A stretch of DNA of 64,000 nucleotides from Olsenella sp. An188. GTDB taxonomy: Bacteria; Actinomycetota; Coriobacteriia; Coriobacteriales; Atopobiaceae. Under the pieces are notes generated by a model. That model was not told the DNA's origin. It was given only the letters and a program-made list of their open reading frames with translations, and made no database searches. A program made the translations under genes and the position numbers. The stretch covers positions 62,001 through 126,000 of the forward strand of contig NZ_NFKF01000003.1 of NCBI RefSeq assembly GCF_002160255.1, read 5' to 3'. Positions 26,416-35,627 of the stretch are shown piece after piece; within the stretch, counting starts at the first letter, position 1; every line of letters starts with the position of its first letter.

Positions 26416-27835
26416 CAAGGCGAGAGGGGTGCGTGGCGACGCCCCTGCGGGACGCCGCGACGACGCGGCAGTGCCGGGGGCGGAGACCACCCCTGTCGCG
26501 CGCCTCGGCGCGCGCCAGTCGCTCTTCGTGGGCGTGACGCTCTTCTCGATGTTCTTCGGTGCGGGCAACCTCATCCTGCCGCCGCTGCTCGGCGTGCAGG
26601 CCGGCAGCGAGAGCCTGCCCGCCCTTCTCGGCTTCTTTGCCGCGGGCGTGGGGCTGCCGGTGCTCGGCATCGTGGCGGTGGCGCTCTCGGGCACCCTGCG
26701 CGAGCTCGCCTCGCGCGTGAACCCCGTCTTTGCCCGCGCCTTCGTGGCCCTGGTCTACCTGGCCATAGGCCCGTGCCTCGCCATCCCGCGCACGGCCTCG
26801 ACCGCCTTCGAGATGCTCGCGCCGCTGCTTCCGGGAGGGGTTAGCGTCCCCGCGGCGCGCCTGGGCTTCTCGGTTGCGTTCTTCGTCGTGGCCTTTGCGC
26901 TCGCCATGCGCCCGGGGCGCCTCACGCGCCTGCTCGGCCGCGTCACCGGCCCGGCACTCATCCTGCTCATCGTGGCCGTGGTCGGCGCCGCGGCGTGGGG
27001 GCTGGCCTCCGGCGCCCCCGCGGCCCCCGCGCCCGTGGCGCCCTACGACGGCAACGCCGCGGTCCAGGGCTTCCTCACCGGCTACCAGACGATGGACCTT
27101 CTCGCCTCGCTCACCTTCGGCCTGGTCATAGCCTCGAACGTCCGCACGCTCGGCGTGACGGAGCCGCGCGGCGTCATGTACGAGGTGTGCCGCGCGGGCG
27201 CGGTGGCCGGCGTGCTCATGATGGCCGTCTACGGCGGCCTCTGCGCCGTGGGCCTCGAGCTGAGCTCGGCGCTCGCGGGGGCCGGCAACGGCGCGGTGGT
27301 CATCACCGAGTCGGCCACGCTGCACTTTGGCACCGCCGGCACGGTCATGGTGGCCGCGATCTTCCTGCTCGCGTGCCTCAACGTCTGCATCGGCCTCATC
27401 AGCTGCTGCGGTACCTACTTCGCCGGGGAGCTGCCCCGCGTGGGGTACCGCGCGTGGGCGCTCGCCTTCGCCGCGTTCTCCTGCGCCGTCTCCAACCTCG
27501 GGCTCGACGCGATCATCTCGTTCTCCGCGTCGCTGCTCGGCGCCCTCTACCCGCCGGCCATCGTGCTCGTCGTCATGGGCATGGCCCGGCGCGCCTGCGA
27601 CTCCGTCCCCGCCGTCTGGCCCTGGACGGTCGGCGTCACCTGCGCGGTGAGCGCCTCCGAGGCCCTGCGCGACGCCCTCGCCCCGGCCCTTCCGCTGCCC
27701 CTCGACTTCCTGCCGCTTGCCGAGGTCGGCCTCGGCTGGGTCGTGCCCGCCGCGCTCACGGCGGCGGCCGTCACGCTCGTCTCGCTGTCCGCGCGCCGCC
27801 TCGGCGCGCGCCCGTCCGAAAAGGAGCTCCCATGA
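26405..27835 (+). CDS. brnQ: Branched-chain amino acid transporter BrnQ (LIVCS family)
   Basis: A roughly 476-residue integral membrane symporter for Leu, Ile and Val, driven by Na+ or H+. Seen: the N-terminal family motif LFSMFFGAGNLILPP and about 12 hydrophobic helices. The GTG at 26405 overlaps the preceding stop; a GTG at 26429 is also in frame, and the first 35 residues are polar and poorly conserved, so the true start is uncertain. Its stop overlaps the next start (ATGA). Confidence 0.92.
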   Translation: MTSSKARGVRGDAPAGRRDDAAVPGAETTPVARLGARQSLFVGVTLFSMFFGAGNLILPPLLGVQAGSESLPALLGFFAAGVGLPVLGIVAVALSGTLRELASRVNPVFARAFVALVYLAIGPCLAIPRTASTAFEMLAPLLPGGVSVPAARLGFSVAFFVVAFALAMRPGRLTRLLGRVTGPALILLIVAVVGAAAWGLASGAPAAPAPVAPYDGNAAVQGFLTGYQTMDLLASLTFGLVIASNVRTLGVTEPRGVMYEVCRAGAVAGVLMMAVYGGLCAVGLELSSALAGAGNGAVVITESATLHFGTAGTVMVAAIFLLACLNVCIGLISCCGTYFAGELPRVGYRAWALAFAAFSCAVSNLGLDAIISFSASLLGALYPPAIVLVVMGMARRACDSVPAVWPWTVGVTCAVSASEALRDALAPALPLPLDFLPLAEVGLGWVVPAALTAAAVTLVSLSARRLGARPSEKELP

Positions 27836-28521
27836 GACACGTCTCGCTCTCCCGAAGGGCCCTGCTCGCCGCGGCCGCCCCGGCGCTCGCGTGCTGCGTC
27901 GTCTGGTCCCTTGTCGGCTGCGACGCCGGCGCCCCCTCCGACGCCGCGGCAGACGACGCCCCCTCGCAGGACGCCTCTGCCGAGGCGACCTCCGAGGTTG
28001 ACCCGGACGACCCGTACGCCACGGGCATCCACCACGCCACCATCGAGGTCGAGGGCTACGGCACCATCGAGGTCTCCCTCAACGCCAACGTGGCGCCCAT
28101 CACGGTCTCAAACTTCTGCCACCTGGCCGAGGAGGGCTTCTACGACGGGCTGACCTTCCACCGCGTGGTGCCGGGCTTCATGATCCAGGGCGGCGACCCG
28201 TCCGGGGACGGCACGGGGGGATCTGGCCAGACCATCACGGGCGAGTTCTCTGACAACGGGGTCGAGAACGACATCCCCCACGTGCGCGGGACGATCTCGA
28301 TGGCGCGCTCGAGCGACTACGACTCGGCCAGCTCGCAGTTCTTCATCATGCAGGAGACCACCTCGTCGCTCGACGGCCAGTACGCCGCGTTCGGCACCGT
28401 GACCTCGGGTATGGAGGTCGTCGACGCCATCTGCGAGCAGGTGACGGTGGCCGACGAGGCGAGCGGGTACGTCGCGCCCGAGGACCAGCCCGTCATCACG
28501 AGCGTCACGATCGTCGACTAG
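27832..28521 (+). CDS. Peptidyl-prolyl cis-trans isomerase (cyclophilin) lipoprotein
   Basis: A 229-residue exported foldase: signal peptide with the lipobox LVGC at about residue 30, an acidic linker, then a cyclophilin domain (SNFCHLAEEGFYDGLTFHRVVPGFMIQGGDP; SSQFFI; AAFGTV). It should catalyse proline isomerisation in secreted proteins at the cell surface. Coupled to brnQ by a four-base overlap. Confidence 0.93.
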   Translation: MRHVSLSRRALLAAAAPALACCVVWSLVGCDAGAPSDAAADDAPSQDASAEATSEVDPDDPYATGIHHATIEVEGYGTIEVSLNANVAPITVSNFCHLAEEGFYDGLTFHRVVPGFMIQGGDPSGDGTGGSGQTITGEFSDNGVENDIPHVRGTISMARSSDYDSASSQFFIMQETTSSLDGQYAAFGTVTSGMEVVDAICEQVTVADEASGYVAPEDQPVITSVTIVD

Positions 28522-28917
28522 GCGGCCGGCCGGCGCGGGGCCATCCCGCGTGCTTAGGGATTCCGGGTTATGGCAACCGACGCCCCTGGCCTGCTTACGA
28601 ATCCGGGGTTGTGGCAGCCCACACCCCCTCCGCGGCCCGCTCTGCGGCGAGAAGAACCTCGGAACAGCGTCCCTGCCTGGGGTTCTTCTCGCCAGATGCG
28701 CCGCGTGGGGAGACGGCGCTGCCACAACTCCGACTTTCTAAGCACGCTCGCCGCGCGGACTGCCATAACCCTGATTTCCTAAGCGGGACACGGAAGCCTC
28801 CAACGCATAAACGCAATAAAATATCGAGAGCTGCGTAAGCTTTCAATACTCCATCCGTAAACGGCATAAAAATCTCCTTTTACGTGCTATACTTGGAAAA
28901 CGTGAAAGGAGTGGCCT
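28522..28917. repeat. Intergenic nested inverted-repeat cluster (locus A)
   Basis: Four copies of a 24-25-base unit ending GGGTTRTGGCA are present: forward at 28552-28575 and 28593-28616, inverted at 28719-28743 and 28760-28784. The outer copies match each other best and so do the inner ones, giving nested hairpins. At the centre GGCGAGAAGAACC (28646-28658) is inverted at 28681-28693. From 28785 the stretch becomes AT-rich and leads into the CarD promoter. Confidence 0.85.
28888..28893 (+). promoter_or_regulatory. Extended -10 TGCTATACT of the CarD gene
   Basis: TATACT preceded by TGC lies 25 bases before the ATG. There is no good -35. Confidence 0.55.
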
Positions 28918-29415
28918 ATGTATGCCATTGGGGAGTACCTCGTCCATCCGGGTCAGGGTGTGTGCCGCGTCGAGGATGTGACCGAGGGGCCACGGGCGGT
29001 CTACCAGCTGCTCCCCGTGGGCAAGCGCCACCCCGTGCACATCAGCTTCCCCGTTGCCAACGAGGCGCGCCTGCGCCCCGTCCTGTCGCGCTCCGAGGCC
29101 GAGGACATCATCGAGCGCTACCCCGCCATCGAGGTCGAGCAGTTCCAGGCGCGCAACAACGCGCTCGAGGAGGAGCACTACAGAAACGAGATGCGCCAGG
29201 GCTCGTGCCTGGACTCGGTGCGCATCGTCAAGACCTTCCGCGCCCGCATAGCCGACCTCTCGGCCCGCAACAAGAAGCCGCCGGTGGCCTACGAGCGCAT
29301 CCTCAAGGAGGCGAGCGAGCGCTCCTGCGCCGAGCTCGCCGTCGCGCTCGACTGCACCCCGGAGGACGTGGTCGTCCTCTTCCAGCGGCGTCTTGGCGAG
29401 GACGGCCAGAACTAG
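28918..29415 (+). CDS. CarD-family transcriptional regulator
   Basis: A 165-residue protein with an N-terminal CarD/TRCF Tudor-like domain (YLVHPGQGVCRVEDV) that should bind the RNA polymerase beta subunit, and a helical C-terminal DNA-binding part from about residue 65. In actinobacteria CarD stabilises open promoter complexes, including those for rRNA. The start follows AAAGGAG. It is monocistronic, bounded by repeat clusters on both sides. Confidence 0.88.
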   Translation: MYAIGEYLVHPGQGVCRVEDVTEGPRAVYQLLPVGKRHPVHISFPVANEARLRPVLSRSEAEDIIERYPAIEVEQFQARNNALEEEHYRNEMRQGSCLDSVRIVKTFRARIADLSARNKKPPVAYERILKEASERSCAELAVALDCTPEDVVVLFQRRLGEDGQN

Positions 29416-29459
29416 CCCCTGGCGAGAAGAGCCTGCGCTCAGCGATTCTGCCTGCCTGG

Positions 29460-29575
29460 CTGTAGGCGCCTGCCGACACTTTTACGGTCAGAAGTGACGG
29501 CAGGTGCCTACAGTTGCCCAATTGCAGGAGCGAACCGACACTTTCACCCCAAAAAGTGTCGGCAGGCGCCTACAG
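29460..29575. repeat. Intergenic inverted-repeat cluster (locus D)
   Basis: A 24-base unit beginning CTGTAGGCGCCTGCCGACAC is at 29460-29483, inverted with two changes at 29492-29513, and perfectly inverted at 29552-29575; a 10-base part (CCGACACTTT) is at 29535-29544. Two adjacent hairpins, or one long alternative pairing, can form. The rest of the gap 29416-29727 carries GGCGAGAAG cores at 29421 and 29608 and the promoter region of the ACT gene. Confidence 0.85.
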
Positions 29576-29682
29576 CCCCACTCCGCCCGCCGCCCGCCCC
29601 CGCGGTCCTTCTCGCCGGCGGACGAGCGTTACAGCTTTGACGCCAATGCGTGTGGGTGCTGTGTGGTCCCGCGTCCTCCCCT

Positions 29683-29713
29683 TAAAATGGTGTTTCACGC
29701 TCACGACACCATT
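29683..29713 (+). promoter_or_regulatory. -10 element and inverted repeat before the ACT-domain gene
   Basis: TAAAAT at 29683-29688 is followed by the inverted repeat AATGGTGT (29686-29693) / ACACCATT (29706-29713). It may be an operator or a 5' hairpin. Confidence 0.4.
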
Positions 29714-29727
29714 CCAAGGAGGAAGCA

Positions 29728-30030
29728 ATGGCGACAAGCGAGCAGCAGACGACCGAGGCCGTCGAGAGCCGCGCCATCATCACCGTGCTGGGAAGCGACC
29801 GCCCGGGCATCGTTGCCGCGGTGGCGGGGGCGCTCAGCGAGCGCGAGGCCAACATCCTCGACATCTCGCAGACCATCCTGCAGGGCACCTTCACGATGAC
29901 GATGCTCGTTGAGCTGGGCTCCGCGGACTTTTCCGAGCTCAAGGGGGCGCTCGACGCCCTCTCCGAGAGCCTCGGCGTTCAGATCACCATGCAGCGCGAG
30001 GAGGTCTTCAGGTACATGTACCGCCTCTAG
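29728..30030 (+). CDS. ACT-domain protein (UPF0237/GcvR-like)
   Basis: A 100-residue single ACT domain (ITVLGSDRPGIVAAVAGALSEREANILDISQTIL), a small-molecule (often amino-acid) sensor fold. In most genomes this protein is followed by a UPF0210 gene; here a citrate synthase follows 50 bases later. RBS is AAGGAGGAAG. Ligand unknown. Confidence 0.85.
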   Translation: MATSEQQTTEAVESRAIITVLGSDRPGIVAAVAGALSEREANILDISQTILQGTFTMTMLVELGSADFSELKGALDALSESLGVQITMQREEVFRYMYRL

Positions 30031-30080
30031 TCGCGAGGACGGCCGGGGCTTGCCCCGCGCCCCGATCATAGGAGGTATCC

Positions 30081-31532
30081 ATGATTCGCATGCCCAAGGG
30101 GGGCGGTTGGCCCATCCTCACCCCGCACGACACGCCGGCCTTCGAGCACGTGGCCGACGCCTATCCCATGCCGTCGGTCGGCCTGGGGCTCCCCGCGGTC
30201 TCCGACGGCCTCTACCACGGCTACGAGGACGTGGACGTGGTGGAGAGCGAGCTCTACGCCAAGTACGACGTCAAGCGCGGGCTGAGAAACGCCGACGGCT
30301 CGGGCGTGCTCGTGGGCCTCACCACGATCTCCAACGTCCACGGCTACAACCGGACCGACCACGGCATCGAGCCGGACGACGGCCGCCTCATCTACCGCGG
30401 CTACGGCGTGGACCAGCTCATCGGCGCCGCTCAGGCCGAGGACCGCTTTGGCTACGAGGAGGTCGCGTACCTGCTCATCGCCGGCAAGCTGCCCACGCGC
30501 GCCGAGCTCGACGACTTCCGCGCCCGCGTCGACGCGCGCAAGCAGCTGCCCGAGGGCTATTTCGGCCTCTTCCCGCGCGCGACCTACAGCCACTCCATCA
30601 TGAACGTGCTGCAGCGCGCGACGCTTCTGCTCTACGCCTTCGACCCCAACCCCGACGACACCTCGCCCACGCACGAGATCGACGTGGCGCTCTCCCTGCT
30701 CGGCCGCTGGCCGCGCACGGCCGCCGTGGCGCACGCCGCCCACGTGGCGGAGCAGAACGACGAGCGCCTGCTCGTGCCTCCGGTGCGCGAGGGCTACTCG
30801 ATGGCCGAGACCGTCCTCGACGTCCTGCGCTCGGACGAGGGCTTCACGCACGAGGAGGCCATGCTGCTCGACGTCATGCTCATCCTGCACGCCGAGCACG
30901 GCGGCGGCAACAACTCCACGTTCACCACGCGCGTGCTCTCCTCCTCCGGCACCGACGCCTACTCCGCCTACGCGGCGGCCATCGGCTCGCTCAAGGGCCC
31001 CAAGCACGGCGGCGCCAACTTCAAGGCCGGCGACATGATCGACGACGTGGCGGCCCACGTGCGCGACTGGTCGGACGACGACGAGGTGGCGGGCTACCTC
31101 GGCAAGATCCTGCGCAAGGAGGCCTTCGACCACGCGGGGCTGCTCTACGGCCTGGGCCACGCGGTCTACACCAAGACCGACCCGCGCGCCGAGATCATCC
31201 GCGAGTACGCGCGACGGCTCGCCGAGCAGAAGGGCCAGGTGGACAAGCTCGACCTCATCGCCAGCATCGAGCGGCTCGGCCCCCAGGTCATGCGCGACGT
31301 CCGCGGCATCACCAAGCCCATCTCCACCAACATCGACATGTACACCGGCTTCGTCTACTCGATGCTCGGCATCCCGCAGGACCTCTTCACGCCCATCTTC
31401 GCGATGGCGCGCCTCGCCGGCTGGACCGCGCACCGCATGGAGGAGCTCTACGGCGCGGGCCGCATCATCCGCCCGGCCTACAACTCCGTCATGCCCAACG
31501 GCGGGGAGTACGTGCCCCTGGACGAGCGCTAG
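30081..31532 (+). CDS. Citrate synthase
   Basis: A 483-residue citrate synthase condensing oxaloacetate and acetyl-CoA. Seen: LHAEHGGGNNST and KGPKHGGAN with the substrate His residues, and GLGHAVYTKTDPR with the catalytic His and CoA/oxaloacetate site. An N-terminal extension of about 80 residues precedes the conserved core, longer than the usual type II enzyme. ATG follows ATAGGAGG. In a fermenter it probably feeds glutamate synthesis. A 2-methylcitrate synthase cannot be excluded. Confidence 0.88.
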   Translation: MIRMPKGGGWPILTPHDTPAFEHVADAYPMPSVGLGLPAVSDGLYHGYEDVDVVESELYAKYDVKRGLRNADGSGVLVGLTTISNVHGYNRTDHGIEPDDGRLIYRGYGVDQLIGAAQAEDRFGYEEVAYLLIAGKLPTRAELDDFRARVDARKQLPEGYFGLFPRATYSHSIMNVLQRATLLLYAFDPNPDDTSPTHEIDVALSLLGRWPRTAAVAHAAHVAEQNDERLLVPPVREGYSMAETVLDVLRSDEGFTHEEAMLLDVMLILHAEHGGGNNSTFTTRVLSSSGTDAYSAYAAAIGSLKGPKHGGANFKAGDMIDDVAAHVRDWSDDDEVAGYLGKILRKEAFDHAGLLYGLGHAVYTKTDPRAEIIREYARRLAEQKGQVDKLDLIASIERLGPQVMRDVRGITKPISTNIDMYTGFVYSMLGIPQDLFTPIFAMARLAGWTAHRMEELYGAGRIIRPAYNSVMPNGGEYVPLDER

Positions 31533-31565
31533 CAGCCGGCGGCCGCCTCCCTGCCAACGCAAAAC

Positions 31566-31599
31566 GCGGCGAGAAGAACCCCCAGGTTCTTCTCGCCGC
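31566..31599. terminator. Bidirectional terminator made of an inverted pair of the GGCGAGAAGAACC word
   Basis: GCGGCGAGAAGAACC pairs with GGTTCTTCTCGCCGC around a four-base centre, between the convergent citrate synthase and kup genes. Each arm contains one full copy of the 13-base word (31568-31580, and inverted 31585-31597). Confidence 0.85.
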
Positions 31600-31626
31600 G
31601 TCGTCGTTTTGACAGCGAGCGGGACG

Positions 31627-33894
31627 CTACTCCTGCGGCTCCTCCCCGTCGCCCTCAAGCTCGGCCTCGTCCTCTTCCTCCTCGTCGAGGCGCAGCGGGC
31701 GGAAGCTCGCCGTGTCGCCGCCCACGAGGGTCTTGTTGGCCTCCTCCACGGAGCGCTCGCGGTCCTCGCGCATGCGCACGGAGAAGATGTCCTCGTCCTC
31801 CTCGGCCTCCGCCTTGGCCTCGGCGGCGCTGGTCTGCGCCACGGCGCGCGCGGCGTCGGCGAGCTCGATGCGGACGAGCTTGTGCTGGCGCTTGGTCTTG
31901 GAGAAGAGCGGCACGTACTCGAAGATCAGGCTCGAGTTCTCGAGGCCGTACCAGCGCGCCGGCGAGCCGCAGAGGCTGCGGATGAAGTACTTGAGCTCCA
32001 TGCAGCGGCGGTTGACGCCGGAGATCTCGGTCTCGGGGGAGAGGGTCTTCCTGAGCAGGCAGAACTTGAAGTCGCCGACCACGCTCGGCTCGAGGTAGAT
32101 CGAGTACTTGTGGTTCTGCGGCGCGAGCTGGCCGCGCTCCACCAGGTTGGCGACGATCTGGTAGAGGTAGGTGTTCACGCGCTGGTTAACCTTGAAGCCC
32201 AGGCGCAGCTGGATCTTGAAGAGGAAGTCGGTGCCGTAGTCCTCGACGATGTACTCGTGCGTGAAGGGCTCGTCGGTCACCTGGACGTTGAGGAAGTAGT
32301 AGGCCTTGGCGCGCTTGGGCTGCTTGTCCAGGATCGAGTAGAGGATGTCGCGGTCGAGCTTGTCGAAGGTCGAGTCGTTGGTGAGGAAGACGAGGTTGTC
32401 GGCGAGCAGGGGGTAGTCCTCGTCGTGGCTGAGGTCGAAGATCTGGTCGAGGTACTTGCTCACGGGCAGGTACATCGTCTGCGTGCGCTCGATGGCGGTG
32501 CCCCGGCGCCACACGTACATGACCAGGAAGATGGCCGCGGCGATGACCACGGTGACGTAGCCGCCGTGGAAGAACTTGGTCAGGCTCGAGAAGAAGAACA
32601 TGAACTCGATGGCGCCGAAGAACAGCGCGAAGGGGATGGCGAGCGCGACCTGGTGGCGGATGCGGGAGAGGTAGGTGAACAGCAGCACCGTCGTCATGAG
32701 CATCGTCACGGTGATGGCCAGGCCGTAGGCGGCCTCCATGTGGGCGGAGGTCTGGAAGAGCAGGACCACGCAGATGCAGGCGACCCACATCACGTTGTTG
32801 ACCATCGGGATGTAGATCTGGCCCTTGGTCTGCGAGGGGTAGTTGATGCGCATGTGCGGCATGAGGTCGAGGCGCACCGCCTCGGAGACGATGGAGAACG
32901 ACCCGGTGATGAGCGCCTGCGAGGCGATGATGGCCGCGAAGGTGGAGAGCATGACGGCGAAGATGCGGATCTGCTCCGGGAGCATCTGGAAGAACGGGTT
33001 GAGGTCGGGGATGGCGGCGAGCTCGGCCGAGCCGTTGCTGGCGAGGATCCACGCGCCCTGGCCGAGGTAGTTGAGGATGAGGCAGACCTTCACGAACGGC
33101 CAGGAGGCGTAGATGTTGGGCTTGCCCACGTGGCCCATGTCGGAGTAGAGGGCCTCGGCGCCGGTGGTGCAGAGGAACACGTTGCCGAGCACCATCACGC
33201 CCGCGGCGTTGAGGTTGCCGTCAAAGAGGAACGCGATGCCGCGGACGGGGTTGAGCGCACGCAGCACCTCGAAGTTGCCGAGGATGTGCGGCAGGCCCGC
33301 CACGGCCAGGAACGCAAACCACAGCGTCATGATGGGCCCGAAGGCCTTGCCGATGCGCGAGGTGCCGGCCTTCTGCACGAAGAACAGCACGCACAGGATG
33401 CAGATGACGATCGCCACCACGATCTGCTGGTTCTCGCCGATGAGGCCATAGAAGAAGTCGACCGTGCGCAGGCCCTCGATGGCTGTGGTCACCGTGACGG
33501 CCGGGGTGAGGATGCCGTCGGCCAGAAGCGCCGCGCCTCCGACCATGGCCGGGATGATGAGCCAGCGCCCGCAGCGTTTGACCAGGCTGTAGAGCGCGAA
33601 GATGCCGCCCTCGTTGTGGTTGTCGGCCTTCATGGCCACGAGCACGTACTTGACGGTGGTGATGAGGGTGAGCGTCCAGATGATGAGCGAGAGCGCCCCC
33701 AGGACCACGTCCTCGGACATCGTGGCGAGCCCGCCGTTGCCGGAGATGATCGCCTTCAGGGTGTACATGGGGCTCGTGCCGATGTCCCCGTACACGACGC
33801 CCAGGGTGACCAGGATCATTGCCGCGGAGAGGGGGATGCCGGCGCCCTTGACCTTCCTGCCTGCGCGCGACAACGAGCTTATCTGCGGTTTCAT
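31627..33894 (-). CDS. kup: Potassium uptake protein Kup
   Basis: A 755-residue K+/H+ symporter of the KUP/HAK family. Seen: the N-terminal ALGVVYGDIGTSPMYT-type motif (LVTLGVVYGDIGTSP), about 12 membrane helices to residue 450, and a cytosolic C-terminal domain of about 280 residues ending in an acidic Glu-rich tail. Length is at the long end for bacterial Kup. It is convergent with citrate synthase and divergent from the S10 peptidase. Confidence 0.93.
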   Translation of the reverse strand: MKPQISSLSRAGRKVKGAGIPLSAAMILVTLGVVYGDIGTSPMYTLKAIISGNGGLATMSEDVVLGALSLIIWTLTLITTVKYVLVAMKADNHNEGGIFALYSLVKRCGRWLIIPAMVGGAALLADGILTPAVTVTTAIEGLRTVDFFYGLIGENQQIVVAIVICILCVLFFVQKAGTSRIGKAFGPIMTLWFAFLAVAGLPHILGNFEVLRALNPVRGIAFLFDGNLNAAGVMVLGNVFLCTTGAEALYSDMGHVGKPNIYASWPFVKVCLILNYLGQGAWILASNGSAELAAIPDLNPFFQMLPEQIRIFAVMLSTFAAIIASQALITGSFSIVSEAVRLDLMPHMRINYPSQTKGQIYIPMVNNVMWVACICVVLLFQTSAHMEAAYGLAITVTMLMTTVLLFTYLSRIRHQVALAIPFALFFGAIEFMFFFSSLTKFFHGGYVTVVIAAAIFLVMYVWRRGTAIERTQTMYLPVSKYLDQIFDLSHDEDYPLLADNLVFLTNDSTFDKLDRDILYSILDKQPKRAKAYYFLNVQVTDEPFTHEYIVEDYGTDFLFKIQLRLGFKVNQRVNTYLYQIVANLVERGQLAPQNHKYSIYLEPSVVGDFKFCLLRKTLSPETEISGVNRRCMELKYFIRSLCGSPARWYGLENSSLIFEYVPLFSKTKRQHKLVRIELADAARAVAQTSAAEAKAEAEEDEDIFSVRMREDRERSVEEANKTLVGGDTASFRPLRLDEEEEDEAELEGDGEEPQE

Positions 33895-33919
33895 GACGCT
33901 CCAAACTGTGTGCCTACAG

Positions 33920-33937
33920 AAAAGGGCCCCGTGGCCC
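33920..33937 (-). terminator. Possible attenuator hairpin in the kup leader
   Basis: On the minus strand GGGCC-ACGG-GGCCC is followed by TTTT, 25 bases before the kup start. It is short, so the call is tentative. Confidence 0.3.
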
Positions 33938-34010
33938 GATGCCTCAGCGTATCACTTATTGTCAGTGGGTAGAATGGGCTTTGGGTAAGGCGACGGGAAG
34001 GAGCGGCAAC

Positions 34011-35558
34011 ATGTCAGACGGCGAGAAGAACCTCGGCGGCGCGGGCGCCGCGGCGGCGGGCGGCCAGGGCCCCACGGCGGCGGAGCGCGAGCGGACCCGG
34101 CCCTACGCGGTGGTTCCGGCCGAGCGCGCGACGGGCGTGCCGGAGCCGGCGTCGGCGCGGCTCACCTGGACCGACGGCGAGCGGACCCTCGAGTACGAGG
34201 CCCGCGCGGCGCACTGCGAGGTGCGCGACGACGCGGGGGTCCTCATCGGCAGGATGTTCTCGCTCTCCTACGTCGTCGTCGACGAGTCGGGCGCGCCGGA
34301 CCGCACGCGCCCGGTGACCTTTGCCTACAACGGCGGCCCGGGCTCGAGCTCGGTGCCCATCAACTTCGGGGGCATCGGGCCCAGGCGCGTGAGCACCGAC
34401 GGCGTGCGCCACGTGCGCGCCGACGCCGCGGTGGTGGACAACCCCCACACGCTGCTCGTCGACTCCGACGTGGTGTTCCTCGACGCGCTCGGCACCGGAT
34501 GGTCGGTGCTCGCGGAGGACGCCGACCCCAAGAAGGTCTTCTGCGCGGACGGGGACGCCGACGCCTTCGCGCGCGCCATCTGCGCCTGGCTCACCGAGAA
34601 CGGCCGCTGGTCGAGCCCGCTGTACCTGTACGGAGAGTCCTACGGGACGGTGAGAAACGCGGTGCTCATGCGCCTTCTGGGCGAGCGCGGCGTGCAGCTC
34701 ACGGGCGTGGTCATGCTCTCCGCGGTCTTCAACATCGCCGCCCTGCTCAACCCCGGCGACGACCTCTACTACCTGGGGATGTTCCCCACCTACGCGGCAA
34801 CGGCGCAGTTCTTCGGCAAGGCGGGCGCCGGCGTGGGCGAGGACGAGTGGTTCGACCGCGCCGTCAGCTTCGCCGAGGACGAGCTCGCGCCGGCGCTGCT
34901 GCGCGGCGACCGCCTGGGCGAGGAGCGCGAGCGCGCGGTGGCCGAGGGGATGGCGAGCTTCATCGGGCTCGGCGCCGAGCACATCCTCGCCCACCACCTG
35001 CGCATCGACCTGCTCGACTTCCGTACGCACCTGCTCGAGTCCGAGCGGCGCGTCTGCGGGCGCCTTGACACGCGCTTCTGCTCCGACGAGCGCTCGCCGA
35101 TGCAGAGCTATGACATGTGGGTCGCCGGCGAGGACGCGGCCGACGACGCCCTCGAGGGCGCCTGGGTGCGCGCCTTCCGCCGCTTCTGCGCCGACGAGCT
35201 CGGCTACGAGGGGCCCGCGCGCTACCTCTCCAACAACTACGACAAGGTCAACGCCGGCTGGCGCTGGGGACACGAGGAGCCGGGCCTGGGCGACGTCGAG
35301 ACGCCCGACGTCTCGCTCGACGTCGCCGTCGCGCTGCGTCGCAACCCCACCTGCAAGCTCGCCATCATCGGCGGGCGCTACGACGCGGCGACCACGTGGT
35401 GGAACGTTGTGCACGACATGAGCCGCCAGTTCCTCTCGCCCGAGCTCAAGAGCCGCGTGAGCTGGTACCGCTACGGCTGCGGCCACATGGCCTACGTCGA
35501 CGAGCCCACGCTCGCCGCCATGGGCCGCGACCTGCACGAGTTCTACGAGAAGCGCTGA
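34011..35558 (+). CDS. S10 serine carboxypeptidase-like protein
   Basis: A 515-residue alpha/beta-hydrolase of peptidase family S10. Seen: the oxyanion region TFAYNGGPGSSSVP, the nucleophile motif YLYGESYGT, the Asp in IIGGRYDAATTWW and the His in GCGHMAY, so a full catalytic triad. No signal peptide is visible and the N-terminal 40 residues are Ala/Gly-rich, so it appears cytosolic, unlike eukaryotic carboxypeptidases. ATG follows GGGAAGGAG. It sits ahead of PepT, in keeping with peptide turnover. Confidence 0.85.
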   Translation: MSDGEKNLGGAGAAAAGGQGPTAAERERTRPYAVVPAERATGVPEPASARLTWTDGERTLEYEARAAHCEVRDDAGVLIGRMFSLSYVVVDESGAPDRTRPVTFAYNGGPGSSSVPINFGGIGPRRVSTDGVRHVRADAAVVDNPHTLLVDSDVVFLDALGTGWSVLAEDADPKKVFCADGDADAFARAICAWLTENGRWSSPLYLYGESYGTVRNAVLMRLLGERGVQLTGVVMLSAVFNIAALLNPGDDLYYLGMFPTYAATAQFFGKAGAGVGEDEWFDRAVSFAEDELAPALLRGDRLGEERERAVAEGMASFIGLGAEHILAHHLRIDLLDFRTHLLESERRVCGRLDTRFCSDERSPMQSYDMWVAGEDAADDALEGAWVRAFRRFCADELGYEGPARYLSNNYDKVNAGWRWGHEEPGLGDVETPDVSLDVAVALRRNPTCKLAIIGGRYDAATTWWNVVHDMSRQFLSPELKSRVSWYRYGCGHMAYVDEPTLAAMGRDLHEFYEKR

Positions 35559-35627
35559 CGGGCCCCGGCCTTCCCGCGCGCCGCTGCGCTAGACTAGCCG
35601 AGAAGACCGATGGGCAAGGGAGGTCCC

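Noticed and set aside
28552-28784. CRISPR array
   Set aside because: Copies are inverted relative to each other, spacing is irregular, and no cas gene is nearby.
31609-33972. 787-codon frame opposite kup
   Set aside because: Antisense shadow; the kup protein has all family motifs on the other strand.
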